Shown here: positions 1 to 8,690 of the stretch, in pieces | Numbering within the stretch: the stretch's first letter is position 1 | How the letters are laid out: every line of letters starts with the position of its first letter | The notes under the pieces: model-generated | What the model was told of the DNA's origin: nothing | Database searches by the model: none | What the model saw: only the letters and a program-made list of their open reading frames with translations | Program-made: the position numbers and the translations under genes | From: Bacteroidota bacterium | GTDB lineage: Bacteria; Bacteroidota; Bacteroidia; Palsa-965 | Length of the DNA: 64,000 nt | Assembly (NCBI GenBank): GCA_016194975.1 | Contig: JACQAM010000009.1 | Location: 64,788 to 128,787, forward strand | Direction of reading: 5' to 3'

Positions 1-2
1 AT

Positions 3-122
3 GGGAATGATCTTGTGATCGAATGGGGTTATGAAAAGGGAGATGAAGAGATCCGCGATCGCGGACAGGATATTTCCGAAGTGGTGAAATTCAATTTTGT
101 TTTTGACGAAGTGAACGATTGA
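3..122 (+). CDS. C-terminal end of an unrecognised protein (partial)
   Basis: An open frame enters from the left edge and ends at the TGA at 120-122. The 39 visible residues are charged and acidic and include NDLVIEWGYEKGDEEIRDR. I do not recognise the family, and no domain can be assigned from this stub. It is the only plus-strand gene in the first 8.6 kb and converges on the minus-strand dehydrogenase gene, leaving a 10-bp gap. The reading frame is clean, so a real 3' gene end is likely. Confidence 0.55.
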   Translation, partial: GNDLVIEWGYEKGDEEIRDRGQDISEVVKFNFVFDEVND

Positions 123-132
123 TCATCAGTTT

Positions 133-1083
133 CTAATCCGGAATTTCGAATGCGGTGATGATTTTTTCGGCAAGAACTTTCGCGATCTTTTCGTGACTTT
201 CAAAAGTCCATCCCGCAATGTGCGGCGAGAGCATCACCTTTTCCGAATGAATAAGGAACCGGAAAGGTTCAGGTAATTTTTCTGCATCAATATCTTCGAA
301 GGAAATACTTTCGTATTCAAGCACATCAAGACATGCACCGATTATTTTTCCGGAACGGATCGCTTTCACCAGTGCAGAAGTATCCGCATTTTTTCCACGT
401 GCAGTATTAATAAACCAGAATGGTTTTTTAAAATGCGAAATGAGATCTTCATTCACCAGGTGATGTGTTTCTTCTGTCAATGGTAAATGAATGCTGAGCA
501 CATCGCTTTCAGAAAAAACTTCTTTCATTGTCACTTCTTTTACAAATTCGTTCCCGAAATTCTTTTTGTATTTGTCGTATGCGATCACGTTTACATCAAA
601 TCCTTTCAGCCGTTGTGCAAAAGCACTTCCCATATTTCCGTAACCGATGATGCCCACCGTTTTTCCCTGTAATTCATAACCGCGGTTTTCTTCGCGTTTC
701 CATTTTCCTTCCCGCACTTCGCGATCAGCCCGTGAAAGATTATTCATCAGCGACAATAACATTCCGATAGCATGTTCGCCCACGGCGTCACGATTTCCCT
801 CCGGCGCATGCACACATTTTATTCCTTTCGATTCGGCATACTTCACATCAATATTTTCCAGTCCTGCACCTGCACGCGCAATGCATTTCAGTTTTTTTGC
901 TGCATCGATGAATTGCACATCAATTTTAAAACGGCTCCGGATGACCACAGCATGATATCCCGAAATATTTTTTTCAATGGTAATTTTCGGATCCGAATAA
1001 TTCTCATCGCACACGAATCCTTTTTCACGAAGAGCAGTGATCAGTGAAGGATGATTGGAATCGAGAAACAGAATTTTATTCAT
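133..1083 (-). CDS. D-2-hydroxyacid dehydrogenase (SerA/phosphoglycerate dehydrogenase-like)
   Basis: An NAD-dependent D-2-hydroxyacid dehydrogenase of 316 residues. The nucleotide-binding Rossmann motif GIIGYGNMGSAF, the INTARG segment with the catalytic Arg, and the LSPHIAGWT segment with the catalytic His are all visible, with a conserved acidic residue in LDVLEYE. It lacks the C-terminal ACT domain of long SerA enzymes, so D-3-phosphoglycerate, glyoxylate or another 2-oxoacid could be the substrate. I chose the ATG at 1083 (MNKILFLDSN) rather than the longer upstream frame, which would overlap mgtE; this start lies 2 bp after the mgtE stop, so the two genes are probably translationally coupled. 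It is the last gene of the rsmA-mgtE minus-strand run. Confidence 0.85.
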   Translation of the reverse strand: MNKILFLDSNHPSLITALREKGFVCDENYSDPKITIEKNISGYHAVVIRSRFKIDVQFIDAAKKLKCIARAGAGLENIDVKYAESKGIKCVHAPEGNRDAVGEHAIGMLLSLMNNLSRADREVREGKWKREENRGYELQGKTVGIIGYGNMGSAFAQRLKGFDVNVIAYDKYKKNFGNEFVKEVTMKEVFSESDVLSIHLPLTEETHHLVNEDLISHFKKPFWFINTARGKNADTSALVKAIRSGKIIGACLDVLEYESISFEDIDAEKLPEPFRFLIHSEKVMLSPHIAGWTFESHEKIAKVLAEKIITAFEIPD

Positions 1084-1085
1084 GA

Positions 1086-2486
1086 TCAGAGCAGAATTCC
1101 ATTGAGAAAAATTATCGCGATCGAAAAATAGATCACGATCCCTGTCACATCCACCAGTGTTGCAACGAATGGAGCAGAGGACGCAGCAGGATCGAGCCCG
1201 AGGCGTTTCAGGAAAAGCGGGAGAACAGATCCAACGAGCGTTCCCCATGCAACAACACCTACCAGCGTAATTCCAATGGTGAGTGAAATGAGTGTAACAT
1301 GTTCTGTCAATGCCGGATCTTTCGTGATGAATGACCAGATGAAAACGCGAAGCACGCCGATCGCGCCGAGAATTAATCCAAGCACCAAACCCACGCGCAA
1401 TTCTTTACTTACAATTTTCCACCAGTCGCGGATCTTTATTTCCCCGAGCGCGAGTGCACGTATGATGAGCGATGACGCCTGCGATCCCGTATTGCCCCCG
1501 CTTGAAATGATGAGTGGAATAAATGTGGCGAGGATCACAGCACGTTTCATCTGGTCTTCAAAATGCGCCATGGCTGATGCAGTGAATGTTTCGCCAATGA
1601 AAAGTATCACTAACCAACCTGCTCGCTTGCGGACCATTTGCCAGAACGGTGTGCTCATGTAAGGTTCTTCGAGCGCTTCCACACCTCCCATTTTCTGAAC
1701 GTCCTCGGTTGTTTCTTCGCGGATCACATCTACGATATCATCAAAAGTTATTCTTCCCACGAGACGGTTGATACTGTCCACAACAGGAATTACAACGAGA
1801 TCATATTTGTCCATCAGTTGCCCGACTTCTTCCGCATTCGTATTGACTTTCACGCTGATGATATCCGGATTATAAACTTCGCGGATCGGTGTATTGAGCG
1901 GAACGGTGAGCAGGTTTTTCAGCGAGAGAAGTCCCACTAATTTTTCATCATCATCAACCACGTAGATCGTGTAAATATTTTTTACTTCTTCGGCCTGCAG
2001 CCGTAATTCTTTCACGCATTGCCGGACGGAATTATTCAAATGCACTTTCACTAATTCTTTCGCCATCACCCCACCGGCAGTGTCGGGATCATAATTGAGA
2101 AGATCCACAATGTCTCCTGCCTGATCCGTGTCCTCTACGTGCGCAAGGACAGCATCCTGTTCTTTATCGGTAAGTTCAGCGAGAACGTCGGCAGCATCAT
2201 CCGATGCAAGATTGTCAATGACCTGTTCCGCGATCTGCTTTGGTGAAAGTTTATCGAGAATTTTTTCACGCTTATCATCCTCGAGAAGAAGAATAGCCTG
2301 TGCCGCCATTTCTTCGCGCAGGTAATTATAAACTTCCACGGCTTCCTCATCTTCCAGCCGATTGAGAATTTCCGCTGCATCGGCAGGATGGAGTTCATCG
2401 AAAATATAACGCAATACATTTTCATTGCGCGAATGCAGAGCTTCACGCAGCTTGTCAAGAAAAGTATCCGTTACTTCGTACGACAT
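1086..2486 (-). CDS. mgtE: Magnesium transporter MgtE
   Basis: A Mg2+ channel/transporter of the inner membrane, 466 residues. The order is the usual one: an N-terminal helical MgtE_N domain with the repeated DELHPADAAEIL and SDDAADVLAEL type segments, a pair of CBS domains starting near TAGGVMAKE, then five membrane helices. The pore-region motif SGGNTGSQASSLIIRALALG is intact. I start at MSYEVTD because the in-frame extension upstream has no family similarity and runs to within 2 bp of rsmA. The N-terminal and CBS domains are known in this family to sense cytoplasmic Mg2+ and gate the pore. It lies 44 bp downstream of rsmA. Confidence 0.93.
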   Translation of the reverse strand: MSYEVTDTFLDKLREALHSRNENVLRYIFDELHPADAAEILNRLEDEEAVEVYNYLREEMAAQAILLLEDDKREKILDKLSPKQIAEQVIDNLASDDAADVLAELTDKEQDAVLAHVEDTDQAGDIVDLLNYDPDTAGGVMAKELVKVHLNNSVRQCVKELRLQAEEVKNIYTIYVVDDDEKLVGLLSLKNLLTVPLNTPIREVYNPDIISVKVNTNAEEVGQLMDKYDLVVIPVVDSINRLVGRITFDDIVDVIREETTEDVQKMGGVEALEEPYMSTPFWQMVRKRAGWLVILFIGETFTASAMAHFEDQMKRAVILATFIPLIISSGGNTGSQASSLIIRALALGEIKIRDWWKIVSKELRVGLVLGLILGAIGVLRVFIWSFITKDPALTEHVTLISLTIGITLVGVVAWGTLVGSVLPLFLKRLGLDPAASSAPFVATLVDVTGIVIYFSIAIIFLNGILL

Positions 2487-2530
2487 TAAAAAACAAGATT
2501 GAATTGTCCGTTGAAAAAAGACGGGCAAAG

Positions 2531-3304
2531 TTAAGGTTTCCCCACTAAAAGCGAGAGTGCGATGAAATCATCGACGCTCAGTTGTTCGGCACGTTTGGTA
2601 AAAAAAACATGGCCTTCATTTCCGGGAAGGATTTTAAATGCATGAAGTGCATTACGAAGTGTTTTTCTGCGCTGGTTAAAACCGGCCTTCACTACTGCAG
2701 TGAAATGTTTTTCATCAACCGGTAATACAATGCGTTGATTTCTCACCAGTCGTATCACGCCCGATTTCACTTTTGGAGGAGGGGAAAAAACATGTTCACT
2801 TACGGTGAAAAGGTATTCGATGTTGTACCACGTTTGAAGGAGAACCGAAAGTATCCCGTACGTTTTATTCCCGGGTTGTGCTGCAACACGACCGGCCACT
2901 TCTTTCTGGAACATACCGGCAGCTTCCGGAATAAGATCACGGTGTTCAATGATCTTAAAAAGGATCTGCGAAGAAATATTGTAGGGAAAATTCCCGATGA
3001 CCGCGATTGGTTCGTGGAATTTTTCAGAAAGTGTGAGCCGGAGAAAATCCCATTCGATGATGCGGCCGGTGAGAACCGGGTAATTTGTTTTTAAATATTC
3101 TACCGATTCGCGATCCACCTCCACTACCCAGGTTTCAAATTCCTTCCGCTCCAGTAAATATTTTGTGAGCACTCCCATTCCGGGCCCGATCTCCAGAACT
3201 TTTTTATAAGTATCGCTGTGTACGAGTGAAGCTGCGATCTTCCTGGCAATATTTTCATCGCGGAGAAAATGCTGGCCAAGATGTTTTTTAGCCCTTATTG
3301 TCAT
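2531..3304 (-). CDS. rsmA: 16S rRNA (adenine1518/1519-N6)-dimethyltransferase RsmA
   Basis: Dimethylates two adjacent adenines in the 3' terminal hairpin of 16S rRNA during 30S assembly, using S-adenosylmethionine. The 257-residue protein shows the family start KKHLGQHFLRDENIARKI, the SAM-binding motif VLEIGPGMGVLTKYLL and the target-base motif GNFPYNIS (NFPY in place of the common NLPY), followed by the C-terminal helical domain with FNQRRKTLRNAL. Length is normal. The upstream sequence is a near match to the TAnnTTTG box (TATATTTTG) ending one base before the ATG, so the message may be leaderless. It heads a run with mgtE and the hydroxyacid dehydrogenase. Confidence 0.95.
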   Translation of the reverse strand: MTIRAKKHLGQHFLRDENIARKIAASLVHSDTYKKVLEIGPGMGVLTKYLLERKEFETWVVEVDRESVEYLKTNYPVLTGRIIEWDFLRLTLSEKFHEPIAVIGNFPYNISSQILFKIIEHRDLIPEAAGMFQKEVAGRVAAQPGNKTYGILSVLLQTWYNIEYLFTVSEHVFSPPPKVKSGVIRLVRNQRIVLPVDEKHFTAVVKAGFNQRRKTLRNALHAFKILPGNEGHVFFTKRAEQLSVDDFIALSLLVGKP

Positions 3305-3322
3305 ACAAAATATATCTAGGCC

Positions 3323-3625
3323 TCACTCCACTTCTTCGAGTAACGTGCGGAATGCAACAAATTGGTCTTTGTATTTTTCAGAATGTTCCTTCTGCAATTC
3401 CGCAGCAAAGTTTTGCAGGTAACGATCGATGGCCGCTTTATTCGGCGCGCGGTACTGGATGGAATAACTGGTTCCCGATTCTTCTTCGATCATCAAACGG
3501 AAAATTGTTCCGGAAGAAAAACACCCTGTCGCAACTACATCGGGAATGTGTTTGGTCTTCATCCAGTTCAGCCATTCGTCATGAACGGAGTCGTTGATGT
3601 TTACGGTGACGTTATAAAGGATCAT
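3323..3625 (-). CDS. DUF4286 family protein
   Basis: A 100-residue soluble protein beginning MILYNVTVNINDSVHDEWLNWM, with the family's conserved central stretch HIPDVVATGCF and the ending KYKDQFVAFRTLLEE. This matches the DUF4286 family, small ferredoxin-like-fold proteins of unknown function that are common in Bacteroidota. It sits 18 bp from the rsmA start on the same strand, so it is probably transcribed with the block. No catalytic residues can be proposed. Confidence 0.85.
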   Translation of the reverse strand: MILYNVTVNINDSVHDEWLNWMKTKHIPDVVATGCFSSGTIFRLMIEEESGTSYSIQYRAPNKAAIDRYLQNFAAELQKEHSEKYKDQFVAFRTLLEEVE

Positions 3626-3646
3626 CAGGACTTGTCTTCAGTTTTT

Positions 3647-3700
3647 GGTTTACTGTTTACTGTTGCACAAAACTGCAAACCGTAAACAGAAAACAGTTAT
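3647..3700. repeat. Inverted pair of TTTACTG heptamers at a gene end
   Basis: Two tandem heptamers (GTTTACTGTTTACTGTT) are followed by their inverted counterpart. CTGTTTAC at 3653-3660 and GTAAACAG at 3682-3689 are perfect 8-bp arms. The right arm runs into the stop codon of the TPR gene. It may form a hairpin between the DUF4286 and TPR genes, but there is no clean U-run. Confidence 0.6.
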
Positions 3701-5544
3701 TGTGAAATTTTATCTCCCCTCAGTTCACGGAAACGTTTCCGTGCATCAGTGGCAAAAGTACTTCCCGGGTAATTTGTAAAAACATCCTGATAATACTCCA
3801 TCGCTTTTGCTTTATCGTTCAGTTTCGTGTCGTAAAGTTGCGCGAGTTCAAACGTGGCATCGTCACCAAGAATATCCGTACCATAATTTGAAATTATTTT
3901 TTCGAGATAACCTGCTGCTTCGGTCCACTTCTGCTGCTTGTAAGCGATTTGGTAACGCAGGTGAAGCACATCGTCTTCGAGTGCATGCGTGGGGTATAAT
4001 TTGTCAATGGAATCAAGATCGAGAATGGCAATGTCGTAGCGATTCTGAAAGATCATCAGGTCGGCATGTGCAAATTTCATCAGCGGATCGGGATTACTGT
4101 CGAGCGCAAGATTTTCTGTAATGAGAATGGAAAGATACATCGCATCGTTCGAAATTAATTTTGAAGTGGCGCTCTTTAGAACATCCAGTTGCACCTGCGC
4201 CCATTTGAAATCGCCGATGTAAAAAGCAATTTTCGCATTGCGGTATTTTGCTTCCTGGCCTATAGGGTCATATTCAAATGCTTTCTCCACCTGCGAATAA
4301 CGAAGCGATGCTTCCCACACTTGCCCGTCGAGCAGGAGCACATCACCGAGTTCGAGTTTTACCTGTGCCACCTGCATAGGAGAGAGGCCGGTGATCGTGA
4401 GCGCGTCCTCCAGCATTTTGATGGAATTCTTCGTATCAAAAAGATAAAAGGCCTGCAGGTGCGCGAGTGTGCGTATGAGTTCCACCGTTTTTACATCGCG
4501 GCCAAGTTCATCGAGCGTGGAATTCATTTCCGATTGCAAAGAAATAATTTCATCCTGCGTGTAATTTCCACCGACCGTGATCTTCTGGTATTCGGTATTT
4601 ATTTTTTCAATTCTTGCTTCCCGGTAATTGAACCCATTCTTACCGAGACCGATCACATAATCATAAGCATCTTCTGCCGTTTCATAATCTCCATTCGCGC
4701 GCGCGGTCGCAGCGAGTGCAAGAATATCGGAGCCATCCAGTTTTTTTCTTTTGTCGATCGCTTTTGCCTGGATGAGTGCGGCCGGGAAATTTTTCTGCTG
4801 CATGTAAAACCAGATGAGCATTTCGGACCAGATCATCTCATCCGGATTTTTCTGTGCGCGCCTGATCAATTCTGTTTTCAGTACAGGTGCAATGAGATCG
4901 TTTTCATCTGCATCGAGTTTTGCCTGCAGGCGATTCTGCACTTGCTGTTTGTAAGCCACATTGATCGTGAGCATATCAAGGTATTCATTCACCATCGACA
5001 CATAATCTTTTTTTATCGCGTACACATCGGCAAGTTCCACGTTGAAGGTGTAAACATCTTTCAACACTTTTCTTCCCTGTAATAATGCCTTGATCGCAAA
5101 ATCCGGTTCGTTCACACCCAAAAATGCATTGGCAAGATCGATCACCGCGTTGGCCGAATAACTTGCGTCGACCGCATTCACACCATTCATAAATTCTTTT
5201 TTCTCTTTTGCAGAATCTCCTTCTGCTCCATAAACTCTACCGAGATCGACATGAAAAGTAAGATCGCCGGGATTGCGCGAACTCTGTTTCTTCACGGTCT
5301 TCTCTGCTTTCTTGAAATCTTTTGTGTAGAGCAGGCAATTCAGGTAATAATCATAATACACATTGATCGGCGTGCGATTATACAATTTCTCATAATACAC
5401 TTCTGCTTTTTCATAATCACCCTCTGCGTAATACTGCGCTGCGAGTTGTTCATCAGTAGAATTATTTTTTCCGGGAATACTGTCCTGCGCTTTTACGAAA
5501 AGCGGTGCGATGAAAAGAAAGATCAGCAGCAGGAAGTTTTTCAT
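3697..5544 (-). CDS. Exported TPR-repeat protein
   Basis: A 615-residue protein with a signal peptide (MKNFLLLIFLFIAPLFVKAQ) followed almost wholly by tetratricopeptide-like helices. The first unit is AAQYYAEGDYEKAEVYYEKLY, and the last ends in KAMEYYQDVFTNYPGSTFATDARKRF, which resembles the TPRs of BamD/YbgF-type envelope proteins. The function is unknown; a periplasmic or outer-membrane scaffold is the likely role. I use the ATG at 5544 instead of the TTG two codons upstream: it lies 2 bp after the preceding stop codon, so the gene is coupled to the lipoprotein gene before it. Confidence 0.8.
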   Translation of the reverse strand: MKNFLLLIFLFIAPLFVKAQDSIPGKNNSTDEQLAAQYYAEGDYEKAEVYYEKLYNRTPINVYYDYYLNCLLYTKDFKKAEKTVKKQSSRNPGDLTFHVDLGRVYGAEGDSAKEKKEFMNGVNAVDASYSANAVIDLANAFLGVNEPDFAIKALLQGRKVLKDVYTFNVELADVYAIKKDYVSMVNEYLDMLTINVAYKQQVQNRLQAKLDADENDLIAPVLKTELIRRAQKNPDEMIWSEMLIWFYMQQKNFPAALIQAKAIDKRKKLDGSDILALAATARANGDYETAEDAYDYVIGLGKNGFNYREARIEKINTEYQKITVGGNYTQDEIISLQSEMNSTLDELGRDVKTVELIRTLAHLQAFYLFDTKNSIKMLEDALTITGLSPMQVAQVKLELGDVLLLDGQVWEASLRYSQVEKAFEYDPIGQEAKYRNAKIAFYIGDFKWAQVQLDVLKSATSKLISNDAMYLSILITENLALDSNPDPLMKFAHADLMIFQNRYDIAILDLDSIDKLYPTHALEDDVLHLRYQIAYKQQKWTEAAGYLEKIISNYGTDILGDDATFELAQLYDTKLNDKAKAMEYYQDVFTNYPGSTFATDARKRFRELRGDKISQ

Positions 5545-5546
5545 GG

Positions 5547-6134
5547 TCAATGACCGTTTTGATTGCGAGCGGCGAGTTTCATATTGAGCCCGGCCATAAA
5601 GCCGGCAACCTTTGGTGAAAGTGTATCGTAACCTGACTTCGCCTGCTCAAGCATAGAACGCAGATCGCCGGCATGCTGGTATAAATAATTCACTCTTTCT
5701 GTTTCGCTCTCAATGCATTTTTCAGGTGTAAGCCCATCCGCAAGTGTATTATTCTTCAGATCATGTTCAAGATTATCAAGACTCCTGCGCGATGAGTCGG
5801 CTTGTAAAAGAATTTTAGAATAGGAATCGGCAACGGTCTGGTAATTTCTCAATAGCGAGCGATAATAATTCAGGAACAGCGCAGTTTTAAAATCGAGTGT
5901 GTCGCCCAGCAGGTTGATGTTGTACTGGATGAACTGGGCGTTGTTTTTCAGTTCTGCTTCCTTTTTTTCCGCTTCGTCTTTGTCCACTTTCAGGAGTAAA
6001 CTGTCGGTCTGGCTGAGTTTCACTCTCAATGAATTGATCTCGGTGATCTCTTTGTCATTTCTTTCGCCGCATGAAAAAAGAAAAAGCAAGGGAAGAAATG
6101 CAATAAGAAGATGCCTGGCGATGCGGAATTTCAT
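5547..6134 (-). CDS. Predicted lipoprotein of unknown function
   Basis: A 195-residue protein with a lipoprotein signal (LIAFLPLLFLFSCGERND, Cys as the first mature residue). The mature part is helical and charged, with a coiled-coil-like stretch (EINSLRVKLSQTDSLLLKV) and a second helical segment, and ends in an unstructured tail. I recognise no family. It lies 2 bp after serS and 2 bp before the TPR gene, and the pair may work together in the envelope. Confidence 0.75.
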   Translation of the reverse strand: MKFRIARHLLIAFLPLLFLFSCGERNDKEITEINSLRVKLSQTDSLLLKVDKDEAEKKEAELKNNAQFIQYNINLLGDTLDFKTALFLNYYRSLLRNYQTVADSYSKILLQADSSRRSLDNLEHDLKNNTLADGLTPEKCIESETERVNYLYQHAGDLRSMLEQAKSGYDTLSPKVAGFMAGLNMKLAARNQNGH

Positions 6135-6136
6135 AT

Positions 6137-7405
6137 TCAGTTAATGATTTTGAAACCGGTATAGGGTTGTAATGCTTCGGGAATTTTTATTCCGTTTTCA
6201 GTTTGATTATTTTCCAGCAATGCTGCTACGATGCGCGGGAGAGCGAGTGCGCTGCCGTTGAGCGTGTGTGCGAGTTGTGGTTTTGCATCGCCTTCTTTGA
6301 AACGCAATTTCAAACGATTGCTCTGGAAACTTTCGAAGTTGGAAACAGAACTAACTTCAAGCCATTTTTCCTGCGCTGCAGAAAAAACTTCCATATCATA
6401 AGTTTGTGCCGAAGCAAAACTCATATCGCCACCGCAGAGCAATAATGTGCGGAAAGGCAATTCCAGTTCTTTTAAAAGTGAGGCAACATATTCGCGCATC
6501 TCTTCGAGAACAGCATAGGAATTTTTCGGGTGAGCGATCTGTACAATTTCCACTTTGTCGAATTGATGCAGGCGATTCAATCCGCGCACATCTTTTCCGT
6601 ACGATCCTGCTTCGCGGCGGAAACACGGGGTGTAACCGCAATTTTTTATAGGGAAATCTTCTGCTTTCAGGATCACATCGCGGTAAATATTCGTGATCGG
6701 AACTTCGGCGGTGGGAATAAGATAAAGATCATCGACAGTAGCGTGGTACATCTGTCCTTCTTTATCCGGAAGTTGGCCCGTGCCGAAACCGGAATCTTTA
6801 TTCACCATAATCGGAGGTTGTATTTCAGCATAACCTGCCGCCGTAGCGCGATCGAGAAAAAAGTTGATGAGTGCTCGCTGCAGTTTGGCGCCCTTTCCTT
6901 TGTAAACCGGAAACCCCGCGCCGGTGAGTTTCACGCCCAATTCAAAATCAATCAGGTTGTATTGCGCTGCAAGATCCCAGTGTGGTTTTGCACCGGCATG
7001 AAGTTTTGGAATTTCTCCGTGTGTAAAAACGGTTTTATTTTCGGCAGGAGTTTTTCCTTCGGGAACAATTTCATTCGGAAGATTTGGTAAAAGCACCAGC
7101 GTATCGATCGTTTCTTTTTCTATGCCATCCAGGATCCCCTGCATTTTTTTTTCAGAATCTTTCAGCGCCAGGCTTTTATTCTTCACTTCATCGGCTTCCG
7201 CTTTTTTTCCCGCTTTCATCAATTCACCGATCTGTTTGGCGATTTGGTTTGCTTCTGCTTTGAGCGCATCAAGTTCGGCCTGTGTTTTTCTGCGGTCAGC
7301 ATCAAGCGTAAAAACTTTTTCTACGATCTCGTTTTTAAAATGTTTTTTAGCAAGGCGGCGGATGACTTCCTCTTTGTTATCGCGGATGAATTGTAACTGG
7401 AGCAT
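6137..7405 (-). CDS. serS: Seryl-tRNA synthetase
   Basis: Charges tRNA-Ser with serine; a class II synthetase of 422 residues. The N-terminal long coiled-coil arm that binds the tRNA (about residues 25-105, DADRRKTQAELDALKAEANQ) is followed by the catalytic core with motif 2 (PCFRREAGSYG) and motif 3 (NGSALALPRIVAALLENNQ). I start at MLQLQFIRDNKEEV, the family's normal N-terminus; the longer frame adds 33 unrelated residues. A TAACTTTA box lies about 22 bp upstream, and the rpmA terminator separates this gene from the ribosomal-protein operon. Confidence 0.95.
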   Translation of the reverse strand: MLQLQFIRDNKEEVIRRLAKKHFKNEIVEKVFTLDADRRKTQAELDALKAEANQIAKQIGELMKAGKKAEADEVKNKSLALKDSEKKMQGILDGIEKETIDTLVLLPNLPNEIVPEGKTPAENKTVFTHGEIPKLHAGAKPHWDLAAQYNLIDFELGVKLTGAGFPVYKGKGAKLQRALINFFLDRATAAGYAEIQPPIMVNKDSGFGTGQLPDKEGQMYHATVDDLYLIPTAEVPITNIYRDVILKAEDFPIKNCGYTPCFRREAGSYGKDVRGLNRLHQFDKVEIVQIAHPKNSYAVLEEMREYVASLLKELELPFRTLLLCGGDMSFASAQTYDMEVFSAAQEKWLEVSSVSNFESFQSNRLKLRFKEGDAKPQLAHTLNGSALALPRIVAALLENNQTENGIKIPEALQPYTGFKIIN

Positions 7406-7426
7406 AAGTAGATTGAGAATGAGAAG

Positions 7427-7434
7427 TAAAGTTA
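7427..7434 (-). promoter_or_regulatory. Candidate promoter -7 box for serS
   Basis: TAACTTTA, read on the minus strand, differs from the Bacteroidota TAnnTTTG consensus at the last base. It lies 21 bp before the serS ATG. Confidence 0.45.
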
Positions 7435-7495
7435 CGGAAAAGCAGCAGTGGCAGTCTGCCGCATCATTCGGAAAGTGAAAAATCCAAATAGAAAA

Positions 7496-7520
7496 AACCC
7501 GCAAGGTTAGCTTACGGGTT
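7496..7520 (-). terminator. Rho-independent terminator after rplU-rpmA
   Basis: A 10-bp stem (AACCCGTAAG paired with CCTTGCGGGTT, one G-T pair) with a 5-nt loop is followed on the minus strand by six Ts. It lies between the rpmA stop and serS, so it should end the ribosomal-protein transcript. Confidence 0.85.
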
Positions 7521-7574
7521 TTAATTTCTTAAAGAGCCGGTGACTGGAGTTGCAGCTAAAAAACTGCCGCTTGT

Positions 7575-7838
7575 TTATTCGGCTTTCGCGGGTTCAACAG
7601 AAACGTAAGAACGATCATCGCGTTTCTTCGTGAATTTCACAACGCCGTCTGTCAATGCAAATAATGTATGATCTTTTCCCATACCTACGTTCGCGCCTGC
7701 GAAGTGGCGTGTGCCGCGCTGACGTACGATGATGTTGCCGGCCACAGCGAATTGTCCGCCGTAGATCTTTATGCCCAATCGTTTTGCTTCCGATTCGCGG
7801 CCATTCTTTACTTTACCTTCACCTTTTTTGTGTGCCAT
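7575..7838 (-). CDS. rpmA: 50S ribosomal protein L27
   Basis: A component of the large ribosomal subunit whose N-terminus reaches toward the peptidyl-transferase centre. The 87-residue protein starts [20 protein letters not shown] and carries the family core [18 protein letters not shown]. It has no N-terminal extension of the cleaved Firmicutes type. The usual KKG-G-(S)xNGRES start is slightly altered ([10 protein letters not shown]). It follows rplU by about 66 bp, which contains a GTTATGA repeat. Confidence 0.96.
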   Translation of the reverse strand: MAHKKGEGKVKNGRESEAKRLGIKIYGGQFAVAGNIIVRQRGTRHFAGANVGMGKDHTLFALTDGVVKFTKKRDDRSYVSVEPAKAE

Positions 7839-7841
7839 TTT

Positions 7842-7869
7842 GTTATGAGTTATGAGTTATGAGTTATGA
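7842..7869. repeat. Four tandem GTTATGA heptamers
   Basis: Four perfect copies of the 7-bp unit GTTATGA fill the spacer between rplU and rpmA, starting 4 bp upstream of the rpmA start codon. This is a simple tandem repeat that may vary in copy number between strains. Confidence 0.95.
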
Positions 7870-7904
7870 GTTCGGGAAGAACTTTCTACTCATGACAGTT
7901 CAAC

Positions 7905-8522
7905 TTATTTTTTCTTAGTCGTTTTTTTTGCTGCTGTTTTTTTTGCAGGAGCTTTTTTTGATTTAGTAGTTTTCTTCTTCGGAGATTCTTCTTCATCGGT
8001 CGAATCATCTTCTCCCTCAATTTCGGGAACTTCTGTCACCTCTTCTTCTGATTCTTCTTCCTCTTCCTCCTGTCCCTCTTCGAGTTCTTCTTCTTCCTCT
8101 TCTTCACCGTTCTCAAAAGTCTGCGGAAGCAGTTTCACTCTTGAACGTTCTTTCAATTCGAGAATTGAAGCAAGTTCGAGTTTTGCATCTTCTGCAGAAA
8201 GTTTTTCTCCTTTGCCCAGAACCGCCTGGATGAGAAGTTCAGTGAGTTGCTGGCGGTGTCCGTTCAATTTGCGATAACCCTTGCGGCGTTTCTTTTTGAA
8301 CACGATCACTTTGTCGCCCTGGAGATGAGAGATCACTTTTGCTGCAACACGCGCGCCGTCTACAACGGGTGTGCCGACGGTGATCTTTCCGTCGTTGTCA
8401 ATGAGAAGGACCTTGCTGAATTCAACAGATGTACCTTCTTTAGCTTCGAGGCGGTGCACAAACACTCTCTGTTTGCGCGACACTTTGTACTGGAGCCCGG
8501 CTATTTCTACAATTGCGTACAT
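7905..8522 (-). CDS. rplU: 50S ribosomal protein L21 with a long acidic then basic C-terminal tail
   Basis: Residues 1-102 are a complete L21 ([20 protein letters not shown] to [11 protein letters not shown]), which binds 23S rRNA. The chain then continues for a further 103 residues, twice the family's normal length of about 103. Residues 103-138 form a linker, 139-178 are almost all Glu/Asp/Ser, and 179-205 are Lys/Ala/Thr-rich in a histone-H1-like pattern ([17 protein letters not shown]). The frame is continuous with no sign of a frameshift. Tails of this kind occur in some Bacteroidota L21 proteins; the role is unknown. It heads the rplU-rpmA operon. Confidence 0.95.
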   Translation of the reverse strand: MYAIVEIAGLQYKVSRKQRVFVHRLEAKEGTSVEFSKVLLIDNDGKITVGTPVVDGARVAAKVISHLQGDKVIVFKKKRRKGYRKLNGHRQQLTELLIQAVLGKGEKLSAEDAKLELASILELKERSRVKLLPQTFENGEEEEEEELEEGQEEEEEESEEEVTEVPEIEGEDDSTDEEESPKKKTTKSKKAPAKKTAAKKTTKKK

Positions 8523-8690
8523 GGTTATTTTTTAATTTGTTAAGCCAGCCCCGCATTGTGCGTAACCGGCGTTTTCCCTAAAAGGGAGGCGAAGATAAGA
8601 AGAATGTGGCAATTTGCCAATGGATATTAAAAAATGTGCTCACCTTACGTGGCATTGCCTTTGCGGAATAATTGAACTGAAAATAGCTGC

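Noticed and set aside
4189-5082. A 297-codon open frame on the plus strand inside the TPR gene.
   Set aside because: It lies wholly within a well-supported minus-strand gene, its translation is rich in Phe, His, Ile and Cys without any motif, and it is an antisense shadow.
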